A stretch of 9,341 nt of DNA from Nocardioides sp. GTDB lineage: Bacteria; Actinomycetota; Actinomycetes; Propionibacteriales; Nocardioidaceae. The DNA lies in the NCBI GenBank assembly GCA_003519585.1, contig DOWL01000072.1:1-9341 (forward strand). Reading direction: 5' to 3'. The notes under the pieces are model-generated. The model had not been told where the DNA came from and did no database searches. It saw only the letters and a program-made list of their open reading frames with translations. Below are positions 1 to 7,547 of the stretch, piece after piece. A program made the position numbers and the translations under genes. The stretch's first letter is position 1. Each line of letters starts with the position of its first letter.

Positions 1-348
1 GACGAACTTCTCGCCGAGCAGGCTGGTCTGCCGGATCTCGGCGACCGCATTGTCGGGCAGCAACGTGTCCTTGCGCAGTTCGAGCGTCACGTTGGCGTGG
101 TAGCCCTGGAGCTCGATGGTCTTGACCTGTCCGACGCTGACGTCGTTCACCTTGACGGTCGACTTCGGCACCAGGTCGAGGACGTCGGCGAATTGGACGG
201 TCACCTCGATCGGGTGATCGCCGACGTCGGTGCCTCCCGGCAGCGGCAGGGAGTAGACGTCGAAGTCGCAACCGGACAGCACCACGCTCCCGAGCAGGAG
301 GCCGAGAAACAGGCGGAGGCGGCGCGGCCAGGCGGTCACTGGGTTCAC
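1..348 (-). CDS. mceE: MceE-type MCE-family lipoprotein, N-terminal part (runs off window)
   Basis: Fifth MCE subunit of the operon, cut by the window edge; 116 codons are visible. The chosen start is GTG at 348-346, which overlaps the mceD stop (GTGA, 4 nt) and follows a strong GGAGGTGG ribosome site. The N-terminus is a lipoprotein signal: Arg-rich (RRLR, residues 9-12), a hydrophobic stretch (13-24), then the lipobox LSGC with Cys27 as the predicted lipidated residue. An MCE domain begins near residue 45 and includes VKVNDVSVGQV, matching the V-x-(G/D)-V-x-V-G-x-V core of the sister subunits. In mycobacterial mce operons the fifth subunit is the lipoprotein (LprK in mce1), so both the signal and the gene order point to MceE. 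It would be anchored on the outer face of the plasma membrane and form part of the lipid conduit. The C-terminal helical region lies outside the window. Confidence 0.93.
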   Translation of the reverse strand, partial: MNPVTAWPRRLRLFLGLLLGSVVLSGCDFDVYSLPLPGGTDVGDHPIEVTVQFADVLDLVPKSTVKVNDVSVGQVKTIELQGYHANVTLELRKDTLLPDNAVAEIRQTSLLGEKFV

Positions 349-1490
349 GGGGCCACCTCCACGAGGCCACCGAGCGACTGGTCGAAGGGCTGCCCGTACG
401 ACGACCCGGTGCCGAAGGGTGCCGAGCGCTTGAGCACCTGGCTGGCCAGGTTGCACAGCTGGCCGCTCTTGTCGGCCTGGCCGAGGAAGCCGCACACGAG
501 GGTGGCCGGGTCGGATCCGATCTGGTTGACCAGCTCGCCGAGGTTGGCGTTGGTGTCGAGGGTGCCGGCCTGGGGGTTGTAGGCGAGCGCCAGGTTGTTG
601 AGTGCGAGCGGGGCGTCGGTGAGCGTCTCGTCCAACGCCTCGCGCTGCTTGACCAGCACCTTGGCCACCCGGTTGATGTGCTGGATGTTCTTGCCGAGGA
701 TGTCGCGGTTCTCACGGACGAACGTCGCGACGTCGCCCAGGCCGACTGACAGGTTGTGCAGCGCGGCAGCCAGCTCCTCCTTCTCCCCCGACAGGAGATC
801 GGAGACGCCGGACAGCGCCTGATTGAACTGCCGGACGGTCTGGTCGTTGGTCGCCAGCGTGTTGATGAACCCCTCGAGCTCCCGGGCCGAGCCGAACAGC
901 TCGTCCTTGTTGTCGTCGAGGGTCTGGCTCAAGGCGCTGAAGTCCTCGATCGTCTGGTGGAGCTGGGCGCCCTGGCCTCCGAAGTTGTCGGCGGTCACGT
1001 CGAGCAGGTCCGAGAGCGCGCCGTTCTTGTTCGCGCCGTTCGGGCCGAGCGCGACGTTGAGGTCGTCGAGGCTGGAGTAGATCTGGTCGAGCTCGAGAGG
1101 CACCGAGGTGTCCTCGGTCCTCAGAGTGGCCCCGTCGGCGAGCGTGGGGCCGCTCTCGTAGACCGGGGTGATCTGCACGTAGCGGTCGCCCACGATCGAG
1201 GGCGCGACGATCACCGCCTTGGCGTCGGCGGGCAGGTCGACCTCGGGGTCGTAGTGCATCTCCACGACGACTTCGGTGCCGGAGGGCGTCACCTTGTCGA
1301 CGCTGCCGATCCCGACGCCGAGCACCTTGACCTCGCTGCCCTCGTAGATCGAGATGGTTCGCGGGAAGTGTGCGGTCAGGGTCTTCTGCTGGTCACCGCC
1401 GCGGAACATCGTCCAGCCGGCCGCGGCGACCAGCGCGAGGATCACCAACGGCACGACGAGGCGCTTCGCCGTTCCGAGCCGGCCGCTCAT
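345..1490 (-). CDS. mceD: MceD-type MCE-family lipid transport subunit
   Basis: 381-residue MCE-family protein, fourth MCE gene of the operon. The start is ATG 1490-1488, overlapping the mceC stop by 4 nt (ATGA) and preceded by GGTGGGG. Upstream in-frame sequence is Arg/Pro-rich and overlaps mceC in another frame, so the longer open frame is rejected. One N-terminal membrane anchor covers about residues 11-26. The MCE domain spans about 36-113, with the core VKVLGVGIGSV (54-64) and ending in GDRYVQITP. A long, probably helical region follows (about 130-300), as expected for subunits that form a tubular lipid channel. The C-terminal part carries two cysteines (C333, C346), the only ones in the protein. 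There is no long Pro-rich tail, so it is shorter than the roughly 500-residue mycobacterial MceD proteins as I recall them. Family assignment is secure; the letter D rests on gene order. Confidence 0.95.
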   Translation of the reverse strand: MSGRLGTAKRLVVPLVILALVAAAGWTMFRGGDQQKTLTAHFPRTISIYEGSEVKVLGVGIGSVDKVTPSGTEVVVEMHYDPEVDLPADAKAVIVAPSIVGDRYVQITPVYESGPTLADGATLRTEDTSVPLELDQIYSSLDDLNVALGPNGANKNGALSDLLDVTADNFGGQGAQLHQTIEDFSALSQTLDDNKDELFGSARELEGFINTLATNDQTVRQFNQALSGVSDLLSGEKEELAAALHNLSVGLGDVATFVRENRDILGKNIQHINRVAKVLVKQREALDETLTDAPLALNNLALAYNPQAGTLDTNANLGELVNQIGSDPATLVCGFLGQADKSGQLCNLASQVLKRSAPFGTGSSYGQPFDQSLGGLVEVAP

Positions 1491-2467
1491 CCGACCCCAC
1501 CGCCGTTGGCCAGGTCGGGGACCGGGGGCATGTTCTGGATGTAGGTGTCGAACCACGGACCGTTGCCGAGAGTGTTGGCGAAGACGCGGTAGAACGGCGC
1601 CATCAGCCGCAGTCCGTTGTCGATGTTGTCCTCGTTCTTGTTGAGGATGCCGACCACGTCGTCGAGCTGGGCCAGCGCGGGACCGAGGTCGGCCCGGCTC
1701 TGCTTGACCAGGGCGCTGAGCTCCTTGGACAGCGTGGACGTCGAGACGAGCAGGTCGTGGACGGCGTCGCGCCGCGCGACCAGCGCCCGGAAGAGCGTGT
1801 CGGACTGCTTCATCAGGTCGACGATGTCCTCGTCGCGGTCGTTGAGGACGGTCGAGACGCGATGCAGGTTGGTCAGCAGCTCGCCGATCCGCTCGTTCTT
1901 CGCCGCGATGTCGGCCGAGAGCCGGGAGACCCCGGACAGCGCGGCCCGGAACTCCTCCGGGGTGTTGCGGGTCAGGTCGGCCAGCGTGGTCAGCGACGTG
2001 GCCAGTTGGTCGGTGTCGATCTTGTCGGCGGTGTCGGCGAGTCCCGAGAAGGCCTCGACCACGTCGTACGGCGAGCTGGTGCGCTCGACGGGGATCTCGG
2101 ACCCGGCCGCAAGTTGGCCGGAGCCCGCCGGCTGGAGCGCGAGGTACATCGCGCCGAGGAGGGTGTTCACCCGGATCGACGCAGCGGTCTCCTTGCCGAA
2201 CTCCGAGTCGGTCTTGACCCGGAAGGTGACCTGGACGTGGTCGCCGTCGAGCTCGATCGACTCGACCTTGCCGACCCGCACCCCGGCGATCCGCACCGGG
2301 TCGTCGGGCTTGAGCCCGCCGGCCTCGCTGAACGCCGCGGTGTAGGTGTCGCCGCCGCCGATCAACGGCAGGTCCTGGGCCCGGAAGGCGGCCAGGATGG
2401 TGACCGCGATGACGGCGAGGCTGATCGCTCCGATCACCACGGGGTTGCGCTCGCGGAAGGGTTTCAT
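1487..2467 (-). CDS. mceC: MceC-type MCE-family lipid transport subunit
   Basis: 326-residue MCE-family protein, third MCE gene. The start is ATG 2467-2465, overlapping the mceB stop (ATGA), with AGAGGTG upstream. A single N-terminal membrane segment covers about residues 10-28. The MCE domain covers about 40-113, with the core VRIAGVRVGKV (58-68), followed by a long Leu/Asp-rich helical region (about 135-290). The tail contains GNGPWFDTYIQNMPP (301-315), comparable to the GSWFNFYLCQ segment at the same relative place in MceB. It contains no cysteine, unlike MceA, MceB and MceD of the same operon. It ends soon after the helical part with a short Gly-rich tail, so it lacks the long Pro-rich extension of the mycobacterial MceC proteins. 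It is expected in the envelope as one of six MCE subunits of an ABC-type lipid importer. The letter C is from gene order. Confidence 0.95.
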   Translation of the reverse strand: MKPFRERNPVVIGAISLAVIAVTILAAFRAQDLPLIGGGDTYTAAFSEAGGLKPDDPVRIAGVRVGKVESIELDGDHVQVTFRVKTDSEFGKETAASIRVNTLLGAMYLALQPAGSGQLAAGSEIPVERTSSPYDVVEAFSGLADTADKIDTDQLATSLTTLADLTRNTPEEFRAALSGVSRLSADIAAKNERIGELLTNLHRVSTVLNDRDEDIVDLMKQSDTLFRALVARRDAVHDLLVSTSTLSKELSALVKQSRADLGPALAQLDDVVGILNKNEDNIDNGLRLMAPFYRVFANTLGNGPWFDTYIQNMPPVPDLANGGGVG

Positions 2468-3495
2468 CCGAGATCACACCTCTCGGAGCCGGTGTTGTAC
2501 TGCACCGGGACGGTCAGCCCGGGCAGCTTGACCTTGCCCTGGAACTGGCAGAGGTAGAAGTTGAACCACGAGCCGTAGATCGCGGTCCGGCCGACCTTCT
2601 CGAGCTTGATCGGCATCACCTGCAGGGCGCGGTCGAGCTCGCTGCGGTTGCGCTGAATGTTGGCGGTCACCTGGCGCAGTTCCGCGAGGTCGTCGACGAG
2701 CGGCGACCGGACGCCCTTGACCAGCGACGCGGTCTCGACCGAGAGCTGCGAGATCTGGTCGAGCGAGCCGAGGATCGCCTCGCGATCGGAGTTGAGCCCG
2801 GAGACGAAGGTGCGGTACGTCGTGATCAGCTGGTTGAGCTGGGTGTCGCGGTCGGCGACGTGGTCGAGCACCTCACTGAGATTGTCGACGAGAGCTGAGA
2901 TCACCTGGTCGCGGTCGGCCAGGGTCTTGGTCACCGAGGCGGTGTGGCCCAACAGGCTCTCGAGCGTGCCGCCCTCACCCTGGAAGACCTGGACGATCTC
3001 GTAGGACAGCTGGTTGATGTCGGTCGGGCTGAGCGCCTGGAAGAGCGGCTTGAACCCGTTGAACAGCACGGTGAGGTCGAGGGCCGGGGCGGTGTGCGAC
3101 ATCGGGATGGTAGCCCCGTCGGCGAGCCTGCTGGTGGCCCCGACTTCCTGGGTGAGTGCGACGTACCGCTGCCCGACCAGGTTGCGGTACTTGATCGTCG
3201 CGTGGGTCGCCCCGGTCACCCGGGTGGCGTCGTCGACGGAGAAGGTGACCAGCGCTCGGGTGCGGTCGGTGACCGCGACATCGTCGACGGTGCCGACCTT
3301 CACGCCCGCCACGCGGATGTCGTCGCCCTTGACCAGTCCGGTCGCGTCGGTGAAGACCGCCTTGTACTCGCGAGCGCTGGAGAAGGACAGGTTGCCGATG
3401 GTCACCGCCAGGATGCCGGTGGCCAGCGTGGTGACCACGATGAAGATCAGCAGCTTGGTGAGGTCACCCGCCGTCCGCTTGTCCAGGAACTTCAC
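2464..3495 (-). CDS. mceB: MceB-type MCE-family lipid transport subunit
   Basis: 343-residue MCE-family protein, second MCE gene. I place the start at GTG 3495-3493, giving VKFLDKRTAGDL. It overlaps the mceA stop by 4 nt (GTGA) and has a G-rich ribosome site (GGGGGGTGG) about 6 nt upstream. The open frame extends further upstream, but that part is Arg-rich and lies over mceA. The membrane anchor covers about residues 13-35. The MCE domain covers about 41-118, with the core IRVAGVKVGTV (60-70), IKYRNLVGQRYVAL and a SRLADGATIP loop. A helical region of about 175-300 follows, then the tail motif YGSWFNFYLC (307-316). Only two cysteines are present (C316, C340), flanking a short loop, which suggests a disulfide outside the membrane. 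Length is close to mycobacterial MceB (about 345 residues), and the KFxxR start and short tail also fit MceB. Confidence 0.95.
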   Translation of the reverse strand: MKFLDKRTAGDLTKLLIFIVVTTLATGILAVTIGNLSFSSAREYKAVFTDATGLVKGDDIRVAGVKVGTVDDVAVTDRTRALVTFSVDDATRVTGATHATIKYRNLVGQRYVALTQEVGATSRLADGATIPMSHTAPALDLTVLFNGFKPLFQALSPTDINQLSYEIVQVFQGEGGTLESLLGHTASVTKTLADRDQVISALVDNLSEVLDHVADRDTQLNQLITTYRTFVSGLNSDREAILGSLDQISQLSVETASLVKGVRSPLVDDLAELRQVTANIQRNRSELDRALQVMPIKLEKVGRTAIYGSWFNFYLCQFQGKVKLPGLTVPVQYNTGSERCDLG

Positions 3496-4829
3496 GGCAT
3501 GCCACCCCCCGACGAGGTGCTGTCGCCGTAGGACACCGTGGCGCCGCGCACGACCGGACCGAGCAGCAGGCCGCCGAGATCGGGCACCCGGTCGGCGCTG
3601 GTGCCGAGCGCCGGGGCCAGCAGTTCGGAGATCAGACCCGACTCCTCGGGCGAGCCGGCGTAGCCGCTGAGCCGGCCGTCGGCGCCGTCGTACGACGCGG
3701 CGGCGCGCGAGGTGCCCTTGCCGAGCGGCGAGTCGACACCGTCGTCGAAGTCGGGCTGCCTGCTGACGGGGTTGTCCTGGGTCCAGGGCGGGTTGGGGAG
3801 GTGCAGGCAGGCAGGACCGCGATCCTCGCCGAGGCGCGGCTGGTCGTCGGCGGTGTACGCGCGCGGCTGGTTGGGCAGCGTCTCCAGGACGATGTGGAGG
3901 GTGAAGCCGCGAAACGCCTCGGCCTGCCGCGCGCCGGCATTGACGACGCCGCCGAGCAGGCACGGGAACTCGGTCGAATAGCGAGCCAGCACCCGCAGCT
4001 GCGCCTGGCTGACCTCGCCGAGCCGGATCAGGTTGTCGCCGTTGTCGTCGAGGAAGGTCTGCGCGGTGCCGGAGAACGCGGTGACGTCATCGAGCAGCGC
4101 GTGCAGCCGCTCCTCGCGGGTCTCCAGGGTGCCGGTCGTCGTCACGGTGTTGTGCAGGATGTCGCCGACCTGCGGCAGCACGTCGGCGTACGTGTCGGAG
4201 ACCTGCGCGGTGAGGCGGAGATCCTCGACCAGGGCCGGCAGCTCGGGGTTGAGCCGTCGGAGGTAGCCGTCGAGGATCTCGAGGTTCTGGCCGAGCTGGT
4301 CACCGCGGCCCTCGAGCGCGGTGGCCAGCGCGTTGAGCGTCATGTTGAGCTGGGCCGGCTGGACGGCGCGCAGCAGCGGGTAGAGATCGGACAGCACCTG
4401 CTCGACCTCGGTCGCCACGTGGGTGCGCTCGATCGTCGCGCCGGCCCGGATCGGGCTGGTCGACGGATCGTCCGGCACGATCAACGAGACGTACTTCTCG
4501 CCGAAGAGCGTCTTCGGCACGATCGAGGCGGTGACGTTCGCGGGGATCGTGTCGAGCTGGCTCGGGTAGATCCCGAGCGTGAGCTCGGCGCCCTCGGCGT
4601 TCGCGTCCATGGCGAGGACTTCGCCGACCAGCACGCCGCGGATCTTCACGTCGGCCCGCGCTGGCAACTGCAGCCCGATCTTGGAGGTCTCGACGGTGAC
4701 CTCGTCGTAGTCGGCGAACTTCTTGCTGAACGTCGCATAGGTGAGGTAGACGGCGAGCACCACGAGTGCCAGGAACACGACGCCCAGCAGCTTGGCCTGA
4801 CGGGTGAGGCCCGAGATGAGAGAGGTCAT
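3492..4829 (-). CDS. mceA: MceA-type MCE-family lipid transport subunit
   Basis: 445-residue MCE-family protein, first MCE gene after the two permeases. The start is ATG 4829-4827, overlapping the yrbEB stop (ATGA), with GGTGAGG 8 nt upstream. The frame stays open to 5033, but that extra stretch is Arg/Gly-rich and lies inside yrbEB, so I exclude it. The membrane anchor covers about residues 12-32. The MCE domain covers about 39-118, with the core VKIRGVLVGEV (61-71) and TLFGEKYVSL (107-116). A helical region of about 140-285 follows. Beyond it is a C-terminal part of about 150 residues, rich in Gly, Pro, Asp and Ser, containing CLLGGVVNAG (290-299). That order and length (mycobacterial MceA is about 450 residues) support the MceA call. 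Two cysteines only (C290, C341), both outside the membrane. Expected role: subunit of the periplasm-like lipid conduit of the Mce importer. Confidence 0.95.
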   Translation of the reverse strand: MTSLISGLTRQAKLLGVVFLALVVLAVYLTYATFSKKFADYDEVTVETSKIGLQLPARADVKIRGVLVGEVLAMDANAEGAELTLGIYPSQLDTIPANVTASIVPKTLFGEKYVSLIVPDDPSTSPIRAGATIERTHVATEVEQVLSDLYPLLRAVQPAQLNMTLNALATALEGRGDQLGQNLEILDGYLRRLNPELPALVEDLRLTAQVSDTYADVLPQVGDILHNTVTTTGTLETREERLHALLDDVTAFSGTAQTFLDDNGDNLIRLGEVSQAQLRVLARYSTEFPCLLGGVVNAGARQAEAFRGFTLHIVLETLPNQPRAYTADDQPRLGEDRGPACLHLPNPPWTQDNPVSRQPDFDDGVDSPLGKGTSRAAASYDGADGRLSGYAGSPEESGLISELLAPALGTSADRVPDLGGLLLGPVVRGATVSYGDSTSSGGGMP

Positions 4830-5653
4830 CCGGCCAACCTCACCGTCGTGGTGGCGCCCCAGATCGCCATCGAGAGCAGCAGGTCGAGCACGTTGATCGC
4901 CACGATGCTGGTGCGGACCGCACGACCGACGGCGACGCCCACCCCGGCCGGACCGCCACTCGCGTTGTAGCCGTAGTAGCAGTGGATGAGGATCACCACG
5001 ACCGCGAAGACCAGCACCTTCCCGAAGGACCACAGCACGTCACCGGGTGGCAGGAACTGGTTGAAGTAGTGGTCGTAGGTGCCGGCGCTCTGGCCGAAGA
5101 ACCCGGTGACCACGAGCCGGGTCGCGAAGTACGACGAGAGCAGACCCACGACGTACAGCGGGATGATCGCGATCAGCCCGCCGATGATGCGGGTGGTGAC
5201 GAGGAACGGTAGTGAGGGGATCGCCATCACCTCGAGGGCGTCGACCTCCTCAGAGATGCGCATCGCACCGAGCTGGGCGGTGAAACCGCACCCGACCGTG
5301 GCCGCGAGCGCAATGGACGCGACCAGCGGCGCGATCTCGCGGGTGTTGAAGTACGCCGAGACGAACCCCGAGAACGCCGCGGTCCCGATCTGGTTGAGGG
5401 CGGCGTAGCCCTGGAGGCCGACCTCGGTGCCGGTGAAGAAGCACATGGCGACGATGACGCCGACGGTGCCACCGATCACGGCCAACGCGCCCGACCCGAG
5501 AGTGGTCTCGGCGAGGATCCGGAGGATCTCCTTCCGGTAGCGGGTGAGCGTCCGCGGGGTCCACGCGAGCGCGCGGATGTAGAAGCCCAGCTGGCCGCCG
5601 AGCTGGTCGAGGAAGCCGGCCGGCCGCTCGTAGATCGCCTTGAGGTTCGCCAT
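4826..5653 (-). CDS. yrbEB: MlaE/YrbE-family ABC permease, second of the pair (YrbEB)
   Basis: 275-residue membrane protein, the second permease of the Mce importer. The start ATG 5653-5651 lies one base after the yrbEA stop (TGAGATG); the ribosome site is poor, so translational coupling is likely. The N-terminal segment (about 1-45) is amphipathic, as in MlaE proteins. Several hydrophobic segments follow (about 54-75, 104-125, 150-178, 211-227, 247-267). The family motif is at about 121-145: GCGFTAQLGAMRISEEVDAL then EVMAI, the cytoplasmic coupling segment that touches the ATPase. YYGYNASGGPAGVG (226-239) is the second conserved stretch and parallels CYKGMNAAGGPKGVG in YrbEA. It should pair with YrbEA as a heterodimer in the plasma membrane, beneath the MCE subunits. 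Confidence in family is high; the substrate is unknown. Confidence 0.96.
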   Translation of the reverse strand: MANLKAIYERPAGFLDQLGGQLGFYIRALAWTPRTLTRYRKEILRILAETTLGSGALAVIGGTVGVIVAMCFFTGTEVGLQGYAALNQIGTAAFSGFVSAYFNTREIAPLVASIALAATVGCGFTAQLGAMRISEEVDALEVMAIPSLPFLVTTRIIGGLIAIIPLYVVGLLSSYFATRLVVTGFFGQSAGTYDHYFNQFLPPGDVLWSFGKVLVFAVVVILIHCYYGYNASGGPAGVGVAVGRAVRTSIVAINVLDLLLSMAIWGATTTVRLAG

Positions 5654-5654
5654 C

Positions 5655-6440
5655 TCAACCCGTCTTGGGTGGGACGAGCTGGAAGTAGATCGCGCTCATC
5701 ACGAAGTTGACGACGAACAGGAGCATGAAGGTGATGACGACGGACTCGTTGACCGCATCGCCGACGCCCTTCGGGCCACCGGCGGCGTTCATCCCCTTGT
5801 AGCAGGCCACGACCGCGGCGATCAGGCCGAAGATCAGCGCCTTGGCCATGCCCTGCCACAGGTCCGGTAGCTGCGCGAGCGCGGTGAAGCTCGCGAGATA
5901 AGCGCCGGGTGTGCCGTCCTGGAGGACGACGTTGAAGACGTAGCCGCCGGCGACGCCGACCACCGAGACCAGGCCGTTGAGGAAGACCGACACCAGCATG
6001 CAGGCGAGCACCCGCGGCACCACGAGCCGCTGGATCGGGTCGATGCCGAGCACCATCATCGCGTCGAGCTCCTCGCGGATCTTCCGGGCGCCGAGGTCGG
6101 CGGCGATCGCCGAGCCGCCCGCGCCGGCGATCAGCAGCGAGGTCGCGATCGGGCCGGCCTCGCGCACCACCGCCAGCACCGCCGCCGAGCCGGTGAACGA
6201 CTGCGCGCCGAACTGCTTGATCAGCCCGCCGACCTGGAGCGCGATGACCGCGCCGAAGGGGATGGCGACCAGCGCCGTGGGGATGATCGTCACCGAGGCG
6301 ATGAACCAGGCCTGCTGGATGAACTCCCGGGTCTGGAAGGGACGCCGGAACAGCCCTCGCCCGACGTCGAGCCCGAAGGCGAACAGCTTGCCTGCGGTCC
6401 CGACCGGCGCGAGGACCCGCGTGGCGGTCGTGGATGCCAT
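5655..6440 (-). CDS. yrbEA: MlaE/YrbE-family ABC permease, first of the pair (YrbEA)
   Basis: 261-residue membrane protein, first permease of the Mce importer. The start ATG 6440-6438 lies 15 nt after the mceG stop (TAG 6458-6456). The upstream sequence has only a weak purine stretch (AGGTCGGG), and no better in-frame start exists before the conserved part. The N-terminal region (about 12-40) is an amphipathic lead-in containing RRPFQTREF. Hydrophobic segments lie at about 44-70, 86-113, 138-172, 199-213 and 234-255. The MlaE family coupling motif is clear at 105-135, with AGAGGSAIAADLGARKIREE, LDAM and MVLGIDP. A second conserved stretch CYKGMNAAGGPKGVG lies at 213-227. Expected to form the membrane domain with YrbEB and to be driven by MceG. 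This is the first of two permease genes, hence the A label. Confidence 0.96.
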   Translation of the reverse strand: MASTTATRVLAPVGTAGKLFAFGLDVGRGLFRRPFQTREFIQQAWFIASVTIIPTALVAIPFGAVIALQVGGLIKQFGAQSFTGSAAVLAVVREAGPIATSLLIAGAGGSAIAADLGARKIREELDAMMVLGIDPIQRLVVPRVLACMLVSVFLNGLVSVVGVAGGYVFNVVLQDGTPGAYLASFTALAQLPDLWQGMAKALIFGLIAAVVACYKGMNAAGGPKGVGDAVNESVVITFMLLFVVNFVMSAIYFQLVPPKTG

Positions 6441-6455
6441 CTGTGTCAGCCCGAC

Positions 6456-7412
6456 CTACCGACCACCGGTGGCCATGGACATGTTCTCGGCGAACGACCC
6501 CGGCGGCGGTGTCACGCCGTTCTCCTGACACCAGGCGCCGGGCTCGCGCTGGCTGCGTCGCGCGATGCCGTTGGAGGGTTCGAGCTGGAGCGGGATGGGC
6601 GGCAGCGGTGGCATCTCCTGGCCGCGCTCGGCCTCGAGCTCGTCGGCGTCCTTCTCCTCCGACATCCCGATCGGGCCGACCCGCTGGGCGTTGAGGAACT
6701 GCCGCACCACCGGCTCCTCCGAGGACAGCAGCATCTCGCGCGGGCCGAACATCGCGAGGTGGCGGTGGTAGAGCAGCCCAATGTTGTCGGGGACCGTCCG
6801 GGCGGTGTTGATGTCGTGGGTGACGATCAGGAAGGTCGCGTCGATCTGGGCGTTGAGATCGACGATCAGCTGGTTGAGGAACGCCGTACGCACCGGGTCG
6901 AGGCCGGAGTCGGGCTCGTCGAAGAGGACGATCTCGGGGTCGAGCACCAGCGCGCGGGCCAGGCCGGCGCGCTTGCGCATCCCGCCGGAGATCTCGCCCG
7001 GGAGCTTGTCCTCGGCGCCGAGGAGGCCGACCAGGTCCATCTTCGACATGACGATGCCGCGGATCTCGGACTCGGACTTCTTGGTGTGCTCGCGCAGCGG
7101 GAAGGCGACGTTGTCGTAGAGGTTCATCGAGCCGAACATCGCGCCGTCCTGGAACAGCACGCCGAACAGCTTGCGGATCTCGTAGAGCTCCTTCTCCGAG
7201 CAGCTCGCGATATCGGTGCCTTCGATGACCACGGAGCCCCGGTCGGGCTTGAGCAGCCCGATCAGGGTCTTGAGCAGCACGGACTTGCCGGTGCCGGACG
7301 GGCCGAGCATCACCGAGACCTCGCCGGCCGGCACGGTCAGGGTGACATCACCCCAGATCAGCTGCTTGCCGAAGGACTTCGACAGCCCCTCGATCCTGAT
7401 CTCCACACCCAT
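6456..7412 (-). CDS. mceG: ABC transporter ATPase of the Mce lipid importer (MceG/Mkl)
   Basis: 318-residue cytoplasmic ATPase that powers the Mce importer. I prefer ATG 7412-7410 (MGVEIRIEGL) because GGGAG sits 8 nt upstream; ATG 7427 would add five residues (MGVQQ) but has no good ribosome site. Motifs seen: Walker A GPSGTGKS (37-44), Q-loop Gln88 in GVLFQDG, signature ISGGMRKRAGLARAL (141-155), Walker B IVLFDEP (161-167) followed by D-loop SGLDP, and switch His199 in IVTHD. All catalytic residues are present. The signature ISGGM instead of LSGGQ, and the FQDGAMFGSMNLYDNVAFPL stretch, are typical of the MlaF/Mkl branch. After the nucleotide-binding domain (about 1-245) comes a C-terminal extension of about 70 residues: acidic (251-263), then Pro-rich, then with C295, probably flexible. 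As I recall, mycobacterial Mkl also has a C-terminal extension, about 359 residues in total. It is the first gene of the operon, 229 bp after rplL. Confidence 0.96.
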   Translation of the reverse strand: MGVEIRIEGLSKSFGKQLIWGDVTLTVPAGEVSVMLGPSGTGKSVLLKTLIGLLKPDRGSVVIEGTDIASCSEKELYEIRKLFGVLFQDGAMFGSMNLYDNVAFPLREHTKKSESEIRGIVMSKMDLVGLLGAEDKLPGEISGGMRKRAGLARALVLDPEIVLFDEPDSGLDPVRTAFLNQLIVDLNAQIDATFLIVTHDINTARTVPDNIGLLYHRHLAMFGPREMLLSSEEPVVRQFLNAQRVGPIGMSEEKDADELEAERGQEMPPLPPIPLQLEPSNGIARRSQREPGAWCQENGVTPPPGSFAENMSMATGGR

Positions 7413-7459
7413 CTGTTGCACTCCCATCGACCGAGGCAGGCGCGCCGCGGTCCCCTCCG

Positions 7460-7483
7460 GCGGGCGGGTGGTACCCGGCCCGC
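7460..7483 (-). other. Hairpin in the leader of mceG
   Basis: On the minus strand GCGGGCCGGGT - ACC - ACCCGCCCGC can pair over 10 base pairs with one bulged G and a 3-nt loop. It ends about 47 nt upstream of the mceG start. No T-run follows, so it is not a plain terminator. It may affect mRNA stability or translation of the mce operon, or be a by-product of local GC richness. I could not find a convincing promoter between it and rplL. Confidence 0.4.
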
Positions 7484-7547
7484 ACTGATGAGTAACAACG
7501 GCGGGGAGGCGGTGAGGTTACGGAGGGGGATGTTGGCGAAATGCGCT

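Noticed and set aside
1370..2557. 395-residue open frame on the plus strand opposite mceC
   Set aside because: It is antisense to well-supported mceC/mceD, has Asp/Val/Arg-rich low-complexity content and resembles no family. Such frames are expected opposite GC-rich genes.
3801..4970. 389-residue open frame on the plus strand opposite mceA
   Set aside because: Same reason: mirror of a real gene with strong third-position G/C, with no recognisable domain.
4830..5033. N-terminal extension of mceA upstream of ATG 4829
   Set aside because: The extra 68 residues are Arg/Gly-rich and lie inside yrbEB; the membrane anchor starts right after ATG 4829. The same logic removes the extensions of mceB (to 3963) and mceD (to 2477).
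5476..6531. 351-residue minus-strand open frame overlapping yrbEA and mceG
   Set aside because: Arg/Gly-rich composition. It overlaps the clearly conserved YrbEA in another frame.
7413..7427. Upstream ATG (7427) as the start of mceG
   Set aside because: It has no good ribosome site, and its own codons supply the GGGAG that best serves ATG 7412. It is still possible, but less likely.
7484..7500. GTTACTCATCAGT segment as a regulator operator or -10 region for mceG
   Set aside because: Arms match over only three bases (ACT/AGT) and no -35 element lies at proper distance; too weak to call.
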